The notes under the pieces are model-generated. The model had not been told where the DNA came from and ran no database searches. It was given only the letters and a program-made list of their open reading frames with translations. Both the position numbers and the translations under genes were made by a program. A DNA stretch of 43,147 bases from Verrucomicrobiota bacterium (lineage in GTDB: Bacteria > Pseudomonadota > Gammaproteobacteria > Coxiellales > Coxiellaceae): positions 1-43,147 of the forward strand of contig JABDDU010000012.1 of assembly GCA_013287435.1 (NCBI GenBank), in the 5' to 3' direction. Positions 8,251 through 16,907 of this stretch are shown one piece after another (the stretch's first letter is position 1; every line of letters begins with the position of its first letter).

Positions 8251-10827
8251 ATGAGAATGGAAAAATTTACCCATTTATTTCAATCAGCGCTCGCTGATGC
8301 GCAATCAATTGCACTGGGACATGATAATCAAGCCATTGAGCCAGAGCATGTCTTATTGGCCATGCTACAACAAGATGGCGGCACTATTTCCGCTGTTCTA
8401 GAACAGTCTGACACAAATAATAATTTATTAATCGATGAATTGCAAAAAACGATTGATCGTTTTCCCAAAGTCGAAGGCACGCCGGGGCAAGTGCATCTAT
8501 CCCATTCACTCGCACAATTGTTAAATCGATGCGATCAATTATCACAACAAAATAAAGACCACTATATTTCTTCAGAATTATTTTTATCAGCAGTCATAGA
8601 AAAAAAATCGACACTACAAGAACTATTAAAAAAATCAGGCGTGAATGAAAAAAAATTAATAGAGGCGATCAAAAAAATGCGTGGCAATGAAACAGTATCC
8701 GATCCGAACGCAGAAGGCACTCGAAAAGCCCTAGAAAAATACACGATTGATTTAACAGCGCGTGCACAATCCGGAAAATTAGATCCAGTGATTGGACGAG
8801 ATGAAGAAATTCGTCGCGTCATTCAAGTATTACAACGCCGTACGAAAAATAACCCGGTATTAATTGGCGAACCAGGCGTGGGTAAAACAGCGATTGCAGA
8901 AGGATTAGCGCAGCGTATTGTGAATAATGAAGTGCCTGAAGGATTAAAGAATAAAAAAGTATTAGCACTCGATATGGGTGCATTGATTGCGGGTGCTAAA
9001 TTTCGCGGTGAATTTGAAGAACGACTCAAAGCGGTATTAAAAGATTTATCAAAACAAGAAGGTCAAATTATTTTATTTATCGATGAATTGCACACAATGG
9101 TTGGCGCTGGCAAAGCAGAAGGTGCGATGGATGCAGGTAATATGCTAAAACCCGCCTTAGCGCGCGGCGAATTGCATTGCGTGGGAGCAACCACACTCAA
9201 TGAATATCGTCAATATATTGAAAAAGACGCAGCACTCGAGCGCCGTTTTCAAAAAGTATTGGTTGATGAACCCACCGTTTTGGATACGATTGCAATTTTG
9301 CGGGGATTAAAAGAAAAATATGAAGTGCATCATGGCGTCACTATCACCGATCCTGCGATTGTTGCCGCCGCAACCTTATCGCATCGCTATATCACGGATC
9401 GACAATTACCGGATAAAGCGATTGATTTAATCGATGAAGCGGCGAGCGAAATTCGCATGGAAATTGATTCCAAACCGCACGATTTAGATCGTCTTGATCG
9501 AAAATTAATTCAATTTAAAATTGAACGCGAAGCGCTAAAAAAAGAAAAAGATGACGCCTCGAAAAAAAGATTAAAAGATTTAGAAAATGAGATTAAAAAA
9601 TCTGAAAAAGAATACGCAGATTTAGAAGAAATTTGGAAAGCCGAAAAAGCGAATTTACAAGGTGAGCAAAAAATCAAAGAAGAATTAGATAAAGCGCGTA
9701 TGCAATTAGAAGCGGCTGCACGCACGTCTGATTTATCCAAAATGTCTGAATTGCAATACGGTGTGATCCCTGAATTAGAGAAGAAGTTGGAAAAAGCCAA
9801 AAAAAGCGCGAGCGCTAGCGACCACGTAAAAAAACTGTTACGTACCCAAGTCACCGAAGAAGAAATCGCCGAAGTGGTTTCCAAATGGACGCACATTCCA
9901 GTTTCTCGCATGTTAGAAGGCGAAAAAGAAAAATTATTACGGATGGAAAAAGTGCTACATGCAAGCGTTATTGGGCAAGATGAAGCAGTCAATGCGGTTG
10001 CCAATGCGATTCGTCGTTCGCGTTCGGGAATGTCAGATCCGAATAAACCGATTGGCTCATTTTTATTTTTAGGGCCAACGGGTGTAGGCAAAACAGAATT
10101 ATGCAAAGCACTGTCTTTATTTTTATTTGATACGGTTGATGCGATGGTACGCATCGATATGTCTGAATTTATGGAAAAACATTCTGTGGCACGATTAATT
10201 GGTGCGCCACCCGGATATGTGGGTTACGAAGAAGGTGGTTATGTAACGGAAGCCGTTCGTCGCAAACCCTATTCGCTTTTATTGTTGGATGAAATTGAAA
10301 AAGCACATCCGGATGTATTTAATATTTTATTACAAGTATTAGATGATGGACGATTAACCGATGGTCAAGGACGCACCGTTGATTTTAAAAACACCGTGAT
10401 TGTGATGACATCCAATTTGGGTTCCGAAGTGATTCAAGAATTTTCGAATGAAAATTATGTGAAAATGAAAGAAATGGTGATGGATATCGTGCGAAAAAGT
10501 TTTCGCCCGGAATTTATTAATCGCATTGATGAAGCAGTGGTATTTCATGCGCTCAATAAAAATGACATTACCCAAATTGCCGACATTCAAATTGAACGCA
10601 TAAAACAGCGTTTAATTGCGCATCATTTCAAAATCGAATTATCCAAAGACGCTGTCGAATTTATTGCAAAAGCGGGATTTGATCCTGTGTATGGCGCTCG
10701 TCCATTAAAACGCGCGATACAACAGTATTTAGAAAATCCACTGGCACAAGATATTTTATCTGGAAAATTTGCGCCTGGTAAAACGATTCAAGTGAAATGT
10801 GATGCGGATAAATTGGTATTTCAATGA
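8251..10827 (+). CDS. clpB: Chaperone disaggregase ClpB
   Basis: Hexameric AAA+ machine that, with DnaK, threads and rescues aggregated proteins after heat stress. The 858-residue protein has the full domain order. The N-domain comprises the Clp_N repeats (to about 145). The first AAA+ module has Walker A GEPGVGKT near residue 206 and Walker [10 protein letters not shown]. The M-domain coiled coil, rich in Lys and Glu, runs from about 400 to 525 and is the mark of ClpB rather than ClpA or ClpC. The second module has GPTGVGKTE near 607 and [10 protein letters not shown]. The small C-terminal domain follows. The start could be either ATG 8251 or 8257 (MEKFTHLF), and no strong ribosome site discriminates. 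A possible sigma-32 promoter lies upstream and an element B insertion downstream. Confidence 0.97.
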   Translation: MRMEKFTHLFQSALADAQSIALGHDNQAIEPEHVLLAMLQQDGGTISAVLEQSDTNNNLLIDELQKTIDRFPKVEGTPGQVHLSHSLAQLLNRCDQLSQQNKDHYISSELFLSAVIEKKSTLQELLKKSGVNEKKLIEAIKKMRGNETVSDPNAEGTRKALEKYTIDLTARAQSGKLDPVIGRDEEIRRVIQVLQRRTKNNPVLIGEPGVGKTAIAEGLAQRIVNNEVPEGLKNKKVLALDMGALIAGAKFRGEFEERLKAVLKDLSKQEGQIILFIDELHTMVGAGKAEGAMDAGNMLKPALARGELHCVGATTLNEYRQYIEKDAALERRFQKVLVDEPTVLDTIAILRGLKEKYEVHHGVTITDPAIVAAATLSHRYITDRQLPDKAIDLIDEAASEIRMEIDSKPHDLDRLDRKLIQFKIEREALKKEKDDASKKRLKDLENEIKKSEKEYADLEEIWKAEKANLQGEQKIKEELDKARMQLEAAARTSDLSKMSELQYGVIPELEKKLEKAKKSASASDHVKKLLRTQVTEEEIAEVVSKWTHIPVSRMLEGEKEKLLRMEKVLHASVIGQDEAVNAVANAIRRSRSGMSDPNKPIGSFLFLGPTGVGKTELCKALSLFLFDTVDAMVRIDMSEFMEKHSVARLIGAPPGYVGYEEGGYVTEAVRRKPYSLLLLDEIEKAHPDVFNILLQVLDDGRLTDGQGRTVDFKNTVIVMTSNLGSEVIQEFSNENYVKMKEMVMDIVRKSFRPEFINRIDEAVVFHALNKNDITQIADIQIERIKQRLIAHHFKIELSKDAVEFIAKAGFDPVYGARPLKRAIQQYLENPLAQDILSGKFAPGKTIQVKCDADKLVFQ

Positions 10828-10905
10828 GCAATCAATACATCGCGAAAGCTAAAAAACACGGTATTGACGAAATGCACAGTTGATTTATTATGCCAGGGTG
10901 TTTTT

Positions 10906-11082
10906 CAGTAATTCCCGCTCAGCAGGTTGATTAACTTAAATTTTTAGATTTGAGGGGAGATTGAAGGATAATTAGTTGAGGAAAGCGGAATGTACTTGTT
11001 CGTACATGAGCATTTCCGAAACAAATTATCATTCAATATCCCCCAAAGATAAAAATTCACTGTTCAGCGGGAATGATGACTG
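10906..11082 (+). mobile_element. MITE-like palindromic element, family B
   Basis: A 177-bp non-coding element between clpB and the LuxR-type gene. Its ends are imperfect inverted repeats: CAGTAATTCCCGCTCAGCA on the left, and on the right the complement of CAGTCATCATTCCCGCTGAACA, which has a 3-base insertion. It is flanked by a perfect 9-bp direct repeat GGTGTTTTT (10897-10905 and 11083-11091). The arms pair over almost the whole length (for example AGATTGAAGGATAATT with AATTATCATTCAATAT), so the element folds as one long hairpin with a tip around GTACTTGTTCGTAC. It has no coding capacity. The left end is repeated, alone, at 30610-30641. Confidence 0.85.
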
Positions 11083-11111
11083 GGTGTTTTTTGAAAATAG
11101 GGAGGTTTACC

Positions 11112-11537
11112 GTGCATTACTGGCAATCTGTGTTAAATGAAGTGTTAAATAAAGATGACGATTCGCATACATTTTTATTCACGAATCAAGGTAATTTATC
11201 AGATCATATGGAAAATTATTCGTCTGAATATGCGCTCAACAAGATTAATAAAATAAAAGAATCGCGTGATTTGCGCATGTATTATTTGGGTGATGAATAT
11301 CCCGATGTGTATTTAACGAAACGCGAAGCAGAGTGTATGTTTTGGGTTGCGCAGGGTTGCACGATTACTGAAACTGCATTGGCGATGCAGCTCTCAGGAC
11401 GTACCGTTGAATTTTACGTTAAAAAAATGAAATTAAAATTGAATTGCGCCAGCAAAAAAGAGTTAATTGAAAAAATCCTACAAACTAACTTGTTGCAGCA
11501 GTTGGCGGAAGAGGGTGTGCGGGTGGTGAAGCATTAA
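11112..11537 (+). CDS. LuxR-family DNA-binding response protein
   Basis: A 141-residue protein whose C-terminal half is a LuxR/NarL helix-turn-helix: LTKREAECMFWVAQGCTITE followed by the recognition helix region GRTVEFYVKKMKLKL. Its ligand or receiver domain is not recognisable. The roughly 75-residue N-terminus is acidic, polar and lacks a phospho-acceptor signature, so activation mode is unknown. The GTG at 11112 is chosen because GGGAGG lies 6 bases upstream. The longer frame from 11073 begins inside the right end of the mobile element. The insertion of element B just upstream means the present promoter may lie in or against that element. The target genes are unknown. Confidence 0.8.
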   Translation: MHYWQSVLNEVLNKDDDSHTFLFTNQGNLSDHMENYSSEYALNKINKIKESRDLRMYYLGDEYPDVYLTKREAECMFWVAQGCTITETALAMQLSGRTVEFYVKKMKLKLNCASKKELIEKILQTNLLQQLAEEGVRVVKH

Positions 11538-11643
11538 TTCATGGTGATGGTGACTGGGGTGGTTCATCTGTAACACTAGTTATATGGCATCTGGCAATAA
11601 CATACGTTAGGATATTTATATCTCAATCAAAAGGAATTGTGCT

Positions 11644-12252
11644 ATGAAACCTGACGTTTCGCCTTTTCAACTATCCATTGACCGATTGGGCTCATTATGT
11701 GACGTGGTGATGGGTGCTGTTTTTGTCGTGTTGGTGCTCAATATTGATATTCCCGATTTGGCTCATGCGCACACCGCGCAAAATTTGAGAGATGCATTTT
11801 TTTTAGAATTACCCACGATATTCTCATTTTTAATTTGTTTTTTGGTGGTTGCCAAATGTTGGCAAATTCATAATTTACTTTTTCAACATGTAAAACAAGT
11901 GGATAAACGCATATTATGGTTGACCATGTTCTATTTGTTGAGCATTACTTTTCTTGTTTTTGCCGCAGGATTACACATTAATTTTTTAGATAAAACCGTT
12001 GTCACTGTTTTTTCAATCAGCTTAATGTTCCCACCATTTTTATTGTCATTATTATGCGCCCGTGTTGTTTATTCCTGGAAAACAGATGAATCAATTTACA
12101 TCACCGAAGGTCGTAAACAAGCCGCTGTTATCTTGATGTTAAAAACATTTTTAATTCCAGTGATAGCGATTATTTCTGTTCTATTGGCTAATTTTGATAT
12201 CAAATTTGCCTATTATATTTGGGCGCTGATGCTACTCGTTATCTTTGTTTAA
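11644..12252 (+). CDS. TMEM175-like (DUF1211) membrane channel protein
   Basis: A 202-residue integral membrane protein resembling the bacterial TMEM175 family of potassium-permeable channels. About six hydrophobic segments are visible. The first holds DRLGSLCDVVMGAVFVVLVL, the place of the family's R...D motif. Later, CWQIHNLLFQHVKQVDKRIL matches the conserved W..H..LF....D..lL pattern between helices 3 and 4. The ribosome site AAGGA lies upstream of the ATG. Bacterial members work as tetramers in the inner membrane; potassium selectivity is family knowledge and not visible here. It stands alone between the LuxR-type gene and epmB, in the same orientation. Confidence 0.7.
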   Translation: MKPDVSPFQLSIDRLGSLCDVVMGAVFVVLVLNIDIPDLAHAHTAQNLRDAFFLELPTIFSFLICFLVVAKCWQIHNLLFQHVKQVDKRILWLTMFYLLSITFLVFAAGLHINFLDKTVVTVFSISLMFPPFLLSLLCARVVYSWKTDESIYITEGRKQAAVILMLKTFLIPVIAIISVLLANFDIKFAYYIWALMLLVIFV

Positions 12253-12291
12253 CTTGTTTTTTAGGGTGAGTTACTTTACCGTGTTCGCACT

Positions 12292-13275
12292 ATGACAATC
12301 TTCCATTCCACCTGGCAACAAGCATTATCTAGCGCAATTACCGACATTTCGGAGCTTTACGACGTTTTAAAAATTGATGATTTCTATTCTGAATTAACCC
12401 AGCAAGCACAACAATCCTTTGCGCTACGTGTGCCGCGCGAATTTGTGTCACGTATGGAAGTGGGTAATCCTCATGATCCTTTATTATTACAAGTGTTACC
12501 ACAAGCGATCGAAATGCAAAAAATGCCAGGATTTTCAGCAGATCCTCTCAATGAAAATCAAAAAAATCCTGTGCCGGGTTTACTACATAAATATCCCAAT
12601 CGTGTATTGCTTACTTTAACAGGTGTTTGTGCGATTAATTGTCGCTATTGTTTTCGAAGACATTTTCCGTATGCAGACAATGTCCCTGCGCGTCATGATT
12701 GGAATCGTGCATTAGAGTATATTTCTCAAGATAAAAATATTGATGAAGTGATTTTAAGTGGCGGAGATCCACTGATTTTAAAAGATTCTTTAATTGCAGA
12801 ATTTGTTGCGCAATTAGAAAAAATGTCGCATGTAGAAAGATTGCGAATTCATACGCGTTTACCCATTGTCATTCCGCAACGAGTCACTGACGAATGGATT
12901 CAGTGGATGCGTAAATCCCGTTTTCAAATTGTTGTTGTCATACATTGCAATCATGCCAACGAAATAGATGAGCCTGTTTTACTAGCCTTAAAACGATTGC
13001 GTGAATCCTCAATCACATTGCTTAATCAATCTGTTTTATTAAAAAATGTAAATGATGATGTGACTGTATTGGTTAATTTAAGTAAACGTTTATTTCAAGC
13101 CGGTGTTTTACCGTATTATTTGCATTTATTAGATAAAGTAGAGGGTGCTGCACATTTTGATGTCTCGGAAAAAAAAGCCAATGCATTAATGCGCGAAATA
13201 AAAAAACAATTGCCGGGATTTTTAGTGCCGATGTTGGCAAGGGAAGTGCCGGGAATGTTACACAAAGCCTTTTAA
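12292..13275 (+). CDS. epmB: EF-P beta-lysylation protein (lysine 2,3-aminomutase family)
   Basis: Radical SAM/PLP aminomutase that makes (R)-beta-lysine for attachment to elongation factor P, relieving ribosome stalling at proline runs. The 327-residue length fits EpmB (342 in E. coli) and is shorter than fermentative lysine aminomutases. The cluster motif is CAINCRYCFRRHF with cysteines at 113, 117 and 120. ILSGGDPLIL, HTRLPIVIP and the C-terminal stretch GVLPYYLHLLDKVEGAAHF are strongly EpmB-like. Its partner genes epmA and efp are not in the window. There is only a weak ribosome site before the ATG. Confidence 0.92.
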   Translation: MTIFHSTWQQALSSAITDISELYDVLKIDDFYSELTQQAQQSFALRVPREFVSRMEVGNPHDPLLLQVLPQAIEMQKMPGFSADPLNENQKNPVPGLLHKYPNRVLLTLTGVCAINCRYCFRRHFPYADNVPARHDWNRALEYISQDKNIDEVILSGGDPLILKDSLIAEFVAQLEKMSHVERLRIHTRLPIVIPQRVTDEWIQWMRKSRFQIVVVIHCNHANEIDEPVLLALKRLRESSITLLNQSVLLKNVNDDVTVLVNLSKRLFQAGVLPYYLHLLDKVEGAAHFDVSEKKANALMREIKKQLPGFLVPMLAREVPGMLHKAF

Positions 13276-13365
13276 CGAATCTTTTGTTTTTATCCTATCT
13301 TGATTATTTATTATCTGAGTGATAGGTTTAATAAGTTTTTTCAAATAAAAAAATGAGGTGGATTT

Positions 13366-13809
13366 ATGAAAGTCAGTATACGTTCCAAAATTCTTGGTGT
13401 GCTAACCGCATCATTCTGTTTTATTTCATCGTTCGTTTATGCTGATAGTTGTCCTCAGCCAGCTTCTTTGCATTTTCATAAAGATTATAGTGTGACAGGC
13501 ATCGATTCGTCAGGACATTTGTTTACTGGAAATTATTATGGCGGCGTTCTTCCGGTTTCCCCGCAAGATGTACAATTTGTTAACCTAGATGTTAATAGCA
13601 CATTGATTCCGTCGAAAAACGCCCATGTTTTAGGTGCGGTGTGTATTTACTCCGTAGATGGTCCGTTTCCTGCTGTCATTTCGGATGCAACCCTGCAGAC
13701 AAAACCAGCACCCGGATATCAGCAATACTTTACGGCAAGCTCCGTTAGCAACGGTGTTTATTATTGCTACCAATCGTTAGAAGATTGCCAATATGTACCA
13801 GCGTCATAA
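13366..13809 (+). CDS. Small exported protein, unknown function
   Basis: Not recognised. The 147-residue product has a clear Sec signal peptide (residues 1-26, charged KVSIRSK, hydrophobic ILGVLTASFCFISSFVYA, likely cut before DSC). The roughly 120-residue mature part contains four cysteines (near its start, in AVCIYS, and in YYCYQSLEDC), suggesting two disulphides in a periplasmic or secreted domain. A GAGG ribosome site precedes the ATG. The second copy of mobile element A is inserted 15 bases after its stop, in a T-run. The gene stands alone. Confidence 0.7.
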   Translation: MKVSIRSKILGVLTASFCFISSFVYADSCPQPASLHFHKDYSVTGIDSSGHLFTGNYYGGVLPVSPQDVQFVNLDVNSTLIPSKNAHVLGAVCIYSVDGPFPAVISDATLQTKPAPGYQQYFTASSVSNGVYYCYQSLEDCQYVPAS

Positions 13810-13824
13810 GGAGATAATTTTTTT

Positions 13825-13999
13825 GTAACAGATCACTCCGTAGATAGAAACGCCGATTTTGGATGCTTTTTTGCAGTAAATCTCGTTGAAATGCTCGATG
13901 TACGATCAAGTACACCTGCGCTTTCAACTCAATTTACTACAAAAAATCATCTCAAACTCGACGTTTTACTAAATCAGACAACGAGGCCTGATCCGTTAC
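13825..13999 (+). mobile_element. MITE-like palindromic element, family A, copy 2
   Basis: Second copy of the 175-bp element at 695-869, in the same orientation and with one base difference. The change is in the right terminal repeat (GATCCGTTAC instead of GATCTGTTAC), so here the inverted repeat has one mismatch. It is flanked by a perfect 8-bp direct repeat ATTTTTTT (13817-13824 and 14000-14007). It lies between a small exported protein gene and a strong bidirectional terminator. Confidence 0.9.
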
Positions 14000-14037
14000 A
14001 TTTTTTTTGAATGTGTTTCATTATTTCTAATAATATA

Positions 14038-14063
14038 AAAAGCCCTTTTAAAAGGGCTTTTTT
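14038..14063. terminator. Bidirectional intrinsic terminator
   Basis: A perfect 24-bp palindrome, AAAAGCCCTTTT followed by AAAAGGGCTTTT, ends in a T-run on each strand. It can stop transcription of the gene at 13366 from the left and of the PH-domain gene at 14068-14571 from the right. Confidence 0.9.
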
Positions 14064-14067
14064 CGTA

Positions 14068-14571
14068 TTACTTATGCAAATCCTCTTCGTATAATTCAAC
14101 TTCTTGTTGTACCGTTTTTCGAAACAACAGGGGATCAGGAATGTAAGGGAATTGATCATTGGTGCCGCCGGTGCCAATAATGGTAATTGTTCCGTAATCG
14201 AAAATACGTCCAAAAATGGTTTGGTCGACTAAAACACCTTCAACTTTATCCAGCAATAGTTCTAGTGATCTGCGTTCAATCCAACCCACTTTGATCAGCA
14301 CACGTTTATTAGTGACGCCGTATTCTGAGGTTTTAAAATAAATATAAGCTTGAATAATCCAATAAGCACCCACTACGAACAACACGAGACTGGCAACCAG
14401 ATGCAGTGTCCAAGGTCCATAAATACTGGTGTTTAATACATCGGGAGAAAATAAAAATACATATATTGCAAAAAGTAACGCCCAACATCCCGATGAAAAA
14501 ATAATCCAGTGTGGTGATACGCAATACACTAGTTTTTCATCTTGAAGTAGATTCGTTTCGATGTATCTCAT
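14068..14571 (-). CDS. PH-domain (bPH2, YdbS/YdbT-like) membrane protein
   Basis: A 167-residue inner membrane protein. Two transmembrane segments are seen at about residues 24-42 (IIFSSGCWALLFAIYVFLF) and 55-75 (HLVASLVLFVVGAYWIIQAY). They are followed by a bacterial PH domain from about residue 80, with the characteristic run TSEYGVTNKRVLIKVGWIER, then LLLDKVEGVLVDQTIFGRIF, DYGTITIIGTGG and FPYIPDPLLFR. The biochemical role of such domains is unknown; they are linked to membrane stress responses in other bacteria. It is monocistronic, with a strong terminator directly after the stop codon and GGAG 6-9 bases before the start. Confidence 0.85.
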   Translation of the reverse strand: MRYIETNLLQDEKLVYCVSPHWIIFSSGCWALLFAIYVFLFSPDVLNTSIYGPWTLHLVASLVLFVVGAYWIIQAYIYFKTSEYGVTNKRVLIKVGWIERRSLELLLDKVEGVLVDQTIFGRIFDYGTITIIGTGGTNDQFPYIPDPLLFRKTVQQEVELYEEDLHK

Positions 14572-14690
14572 AGATTAAATCTCCTGAGAAAAGACATAGA
14601 AGTAATTATATCCTCAAAATACAAAATTGTATTCACTTAAAATTTAGCATAGGATAAGAAATACCATATTTTGCAAGGATGCAAGTTACG

Positions 14691-15557
14691 ATGTATTTAA
14701 AATCAAAAATTATTTTCTTTTTCACACTGTTTATTTTTTCATTGTCGGTATTCGCGCAACCGATCATCGCCCAGTATTTTGGTATTTGGCTTAATCGGGG
14801 GCAAACGTGGCAACAAAAATTGAGAAGTGATACGCCGTTTGATAAATTAAATCGCGTTTATGTTTCATTTGGAAAAATAATCACTGTGAACGAACATTTA
14901 TCCATTGCGTTTGATGGCAATACTGCTCACGCAGTACAATTGATTCAGCGCATACACACTCAAAATCCCAAAGCAGATATTTTTCTAACCGTGGGCGGCA
15001 GTGATGATAATCAATCATTTGGTGGCGCTGCCAACGATCCAGAATTTGCAATCAATGTCCTACATTTTTTAAATAAATATAATCTCAATGGTTTTGATAT
15101 TGATTGGGAAAATGACTTAAATCAGCAAGATTTAAATACTTTAGTAACCCATCTCTATTCGGTACTGCACGCAGCCGGTGACAAACTAACACTCGATGTT
15201 TGGCCTTACCCATTTTCCGCTTATGATATGACTGTATTAAAAAACAATCTAAATCAAATCAATATTATGTCTTATGGCGCTACGACGCCTCTCGATAATA
15301 GTGTGAGTGCTTTTCAGCAAGCGGGTTTTCCTGTCAATAAAATGATTGGTGGTGTAGAAACAGAAACCGATTATCCCGGCGGTACTGATACTCTCGGTTC
15401 ATCAGGAAGCATCGCACAAAAAGCCAATTATGCGTTGCAAAATGGATTGGCAGGCATGATGGGATGGCGTTTAGATAATGATTATGCAACCGAAGACAAT
15501 CCCAATTATCCAACCTACCAAGGTGCAATACAGTTATGGGCTACCATGCATAAATAA
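14691..15557 (+). CDS. Exported glycoside hydrolase family 18 (chitinase-like) protein
   Basis: A 288-residue secreted protein with a signal peptide (residues 1-22, KSKIIFFFTLFIFSLSVFA) and a compact GH18 barrel. The catalytic motif is NGFDIDWEND, which matches the family pattern DGxDxDxE with the acid Glu present. VYVSFGKI, IFLTVGGSDDNQSF (the SxGG strand), INIMSYGATTPL and GMMGWRLDND are the usual strand motifs. No chitin-binding module is attached. The ATG at 14691 is preferred because AAGGA overlaps the upstream ATG at 14679. Activity on chitin or on peptidoglycan-like glycans is inferred from family only. Confidence 0.82.
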   Translation: MYLKSKIIFFFTLFIFSLSVFAQPIIAQYFGIWLNRGQTWQQKLRSDTPFDKLNRVYVSFGKIITVNEHLSIAFDGNTAHAVQLIQRIHTQNPKADIFLTVGGSDDNQSFGGAANDPEFAINVLHFLNKYNLNGFDIDWENDLNQQDLNTLVTHLYSVLHAAGDKLTLDVWPYPFSAYDMTVLKNNLNQINIMSYGATTPLDNSVSAFQQAGFPVNKMIGGVETETDYPGGTDTLGSSGSIAQKANYALQNGLAGMMGWRLDNDYATEDNPNYPTYQGAIQLWATMHK

Positions 15558-15675
15558 CACGGTATTGTAACTTTAATAAAAATTACTGAAAATGATCCTG
15601 ATTTTTTAGCAGTACATCTGATTACACGCATTTAAAAAATTTATAAAAATAAAAAATTATTCATAAGGAATTAGG

Positions 15676-16523
15676 ATGATGAAAAAAGAATTAGTAATAA
15701 AATTACATAACGCTTTTGAAAGCATTATACAACAAGAAGAATCTGTCGAATTTTGGTACGCAAGAGATTTACAAAAACGACTGGGTTACGATGAATGGCG
15801 AAATTTTTTGTTGGTTCTCGATAAATCAAAAACAGCGTGTAAAACGTCAAAAAATGCGGAAAAAGATCATTTTGTTGACGTCAACAAAATGATCCCATTA
15901 GGTAAAGGCGGACAAAGAGAAATCGACGATATTAAACTCACACGTTACGCCTGTTACCTCGTTGCACAAAATGGAGATCCACGCAAGGCAGAAATCGCTT
16001 TTGCACAAACCTACTTTGCTGTCCAAACGCGAAAGCAAGAAATCATTGAAGTGCGTCTCAATGAAATTGAACGATTGGTCGAAAGAGAAAAATTATCAAA
16101 TTCTGAAAAAATATTATCTGGCGTGTTGTTTGAACGGGGTGTAGACAATCAGGGTTTTGCACGCATTCGTAGTAAAGGCGATCAGACGTTATTTGGTGGA
16201 AAAAGCACGCAACAAATGAAAAGGACATTGGGTGTTCCAGACAACAGAGCACTCGCAGATTTCTTACCAACCATTACGATCAAAGCAAAAGAGTTTGCAA
16301 ATGAAATTACAACATTTAATACTACACACGTGATAATCTACAGGGCGAACAATTAATTACAAAAGAACATGTAAAAAGCAACGCCAACGTGCGAAATGCC
16401 CTTAAGCAACAAAACATTGTTCCTGAAAAATTACCACCAGCCGAAGATGTGAAAAAATTGGGAAGAAAAATAAAAACAGAAGGAAAAAAACACGCAAAAA
16501 TGAATCTCCCAGAAAGATGCTGA
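15676..16523 (+). pseudogene. dinD: DNA-damage-inducible protein D, broken by a 2-bp frameshift
   Basis: The intact frame from 15676 gives 226 residues that resemble E. coli DinD (an inhibitor of RecA-mediated strand exchange): EFWYARDLQKRLGYDEWRNF, DHFVDVNKMIPLGKGGQREI, LTRYACYLVAQNGDPRKAEI and QTYFAVQTRKQE. The natural C-terminus continues in another frame, from about 16330 (DNLQGEQLITKEHVKSNANV) to a stop at 16521-16523. The frames join if one CA is removed from the ACACAC run near 16321-16328, giving a 281-residue protein close to DinD's 274. So a 2-bp slippage replaced about 64 residues by a short wrong tail. It could be a recent pseudogene, a phase-variable state or a sequencing error. 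No clear LexA box was found upstream. Confidence 0.82.
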
Positions 16524-16600
16524 ATAGTTTTCTGTACACGACAAAAAACAGGAAGTAACGAGTGATGATATGACCGTGGTGTTTTGAGTGGCAATAAAAA

Positions 16601-16628
16601 TTGACACCCACATCTATCTCTGTAAAAT
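16601..16628 (+). promoter_or_regulatory. Sigma-70 promoter of the FMN riboswitch transcript
   Basis: TTGACA at 16601-16606, a 16-base spacer, and TAAAAT at 16623-16628. This is a near-consensus promoter placing the transcript start about 8 bases before the riboswitch P1 helix at 16644. Confidence 0.65.
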
Positions 16629-16643
16629 AAATTTTAAATAAAA

Positions 16644-16781
16644 CCTTCAGGGCGGGGTGCAATTCCCCACCGGCGGTAATCAATTTCGATTGAAAGCCCG
16701 CGAGCAATTTGTGTTTTCAAAGCATAAAAAGCAGATCTGGTTTAATTCCAGAGCCGACGGTATAGTCCGGATGAAAGAAGG
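16644..16781 (+). promoter_or_regulatory. FMN riboswitch (RFN element)
   Basis: All conserved RFN blocks are present in order: AGGGCGGGGTGCAATTCCCC, ACCGGCGGTAAT, AAAGCCCGCGAGC, a variable hairpin, GCAGATCTGG with AATTCCAGAGCCGACGG, and TATAGTCCGGATG. In the family this RNA binds flavin mononucleotide and lowers expression of riboflavin synthesis or transport genes. Helix P1 is CCTTC (16644-16648) with GAAGG (16777-16781), and the 3' strand is also the Shine-Dalgarno of a 30-codon ORF starting at 16787. No ribB, ribD, ribA or riboflavin transporter gene follows. The next larger gene, at 16908, is an orphan membrane protein. Confidence 0.95.
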
Positions 16782-16786
16782 CGATC

Positions 16787-16879
16787 ATGAAACAGTTAAT
16801 TTGCCGTGTGCCTCATTATTTTTTTTCGTGCACGTTTCATAAATACCGTTTGTTTGATTTCTCCCTGAAAATAAAATAA
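16787..16879 (+). CDS. 30-codon ORF controlled by the FMN riboswitch
   Basis: A short frame begins at the first ATG after the riboswitch, with AGAAGG 5 bases upstream, which is the best ribosome site in this stretch. It encodes 30 residues, starting MKQLICRVPHYFF. The product is basic and aromatic, has two cysteines, no obvious domain and no clear membrane helix. It does not resemble RibB, RibN or other riboflavin proteins. It may be a true small protein, a leader peptide for the gene at 16908, or a chance frame left after loss of a riboflavin gene. The spacing argues for translation; the sequence itself gives no further support. Confidence 0.35.
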   Translation: MKQLICRVPHYFFSCTFHKYRLFDFSLKIK

Positions 16880-16907
16880 TTGGTTGAAATTAAAAAACGA
16901 GGTGTTT

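Noticed and set aside
13366..13809. Named DUF assignment (DUF3757-like) for the exported protein
   Set aside because: Only the signal peptide and cysteines are clear; the resemblance is too weak to name.
15558..15675. LexA box upstream of dinD
   Set aside because: No CTGT-N8-ACAG pattern with an acceptable match was found.
16322..16707. Minus-strand ORFs opposite the dinD 3' end and the riboswitch leader
   Set aside because: They are by-products of the frameshifted dinD tail and A/T-rich sequence, with no start signals or recognisable domains.
16657..16842. 61-codon ORF across the FMN riboswitch
   Set aside because: It is explained by the conserved riboswitch RNA and has no ribosome site.
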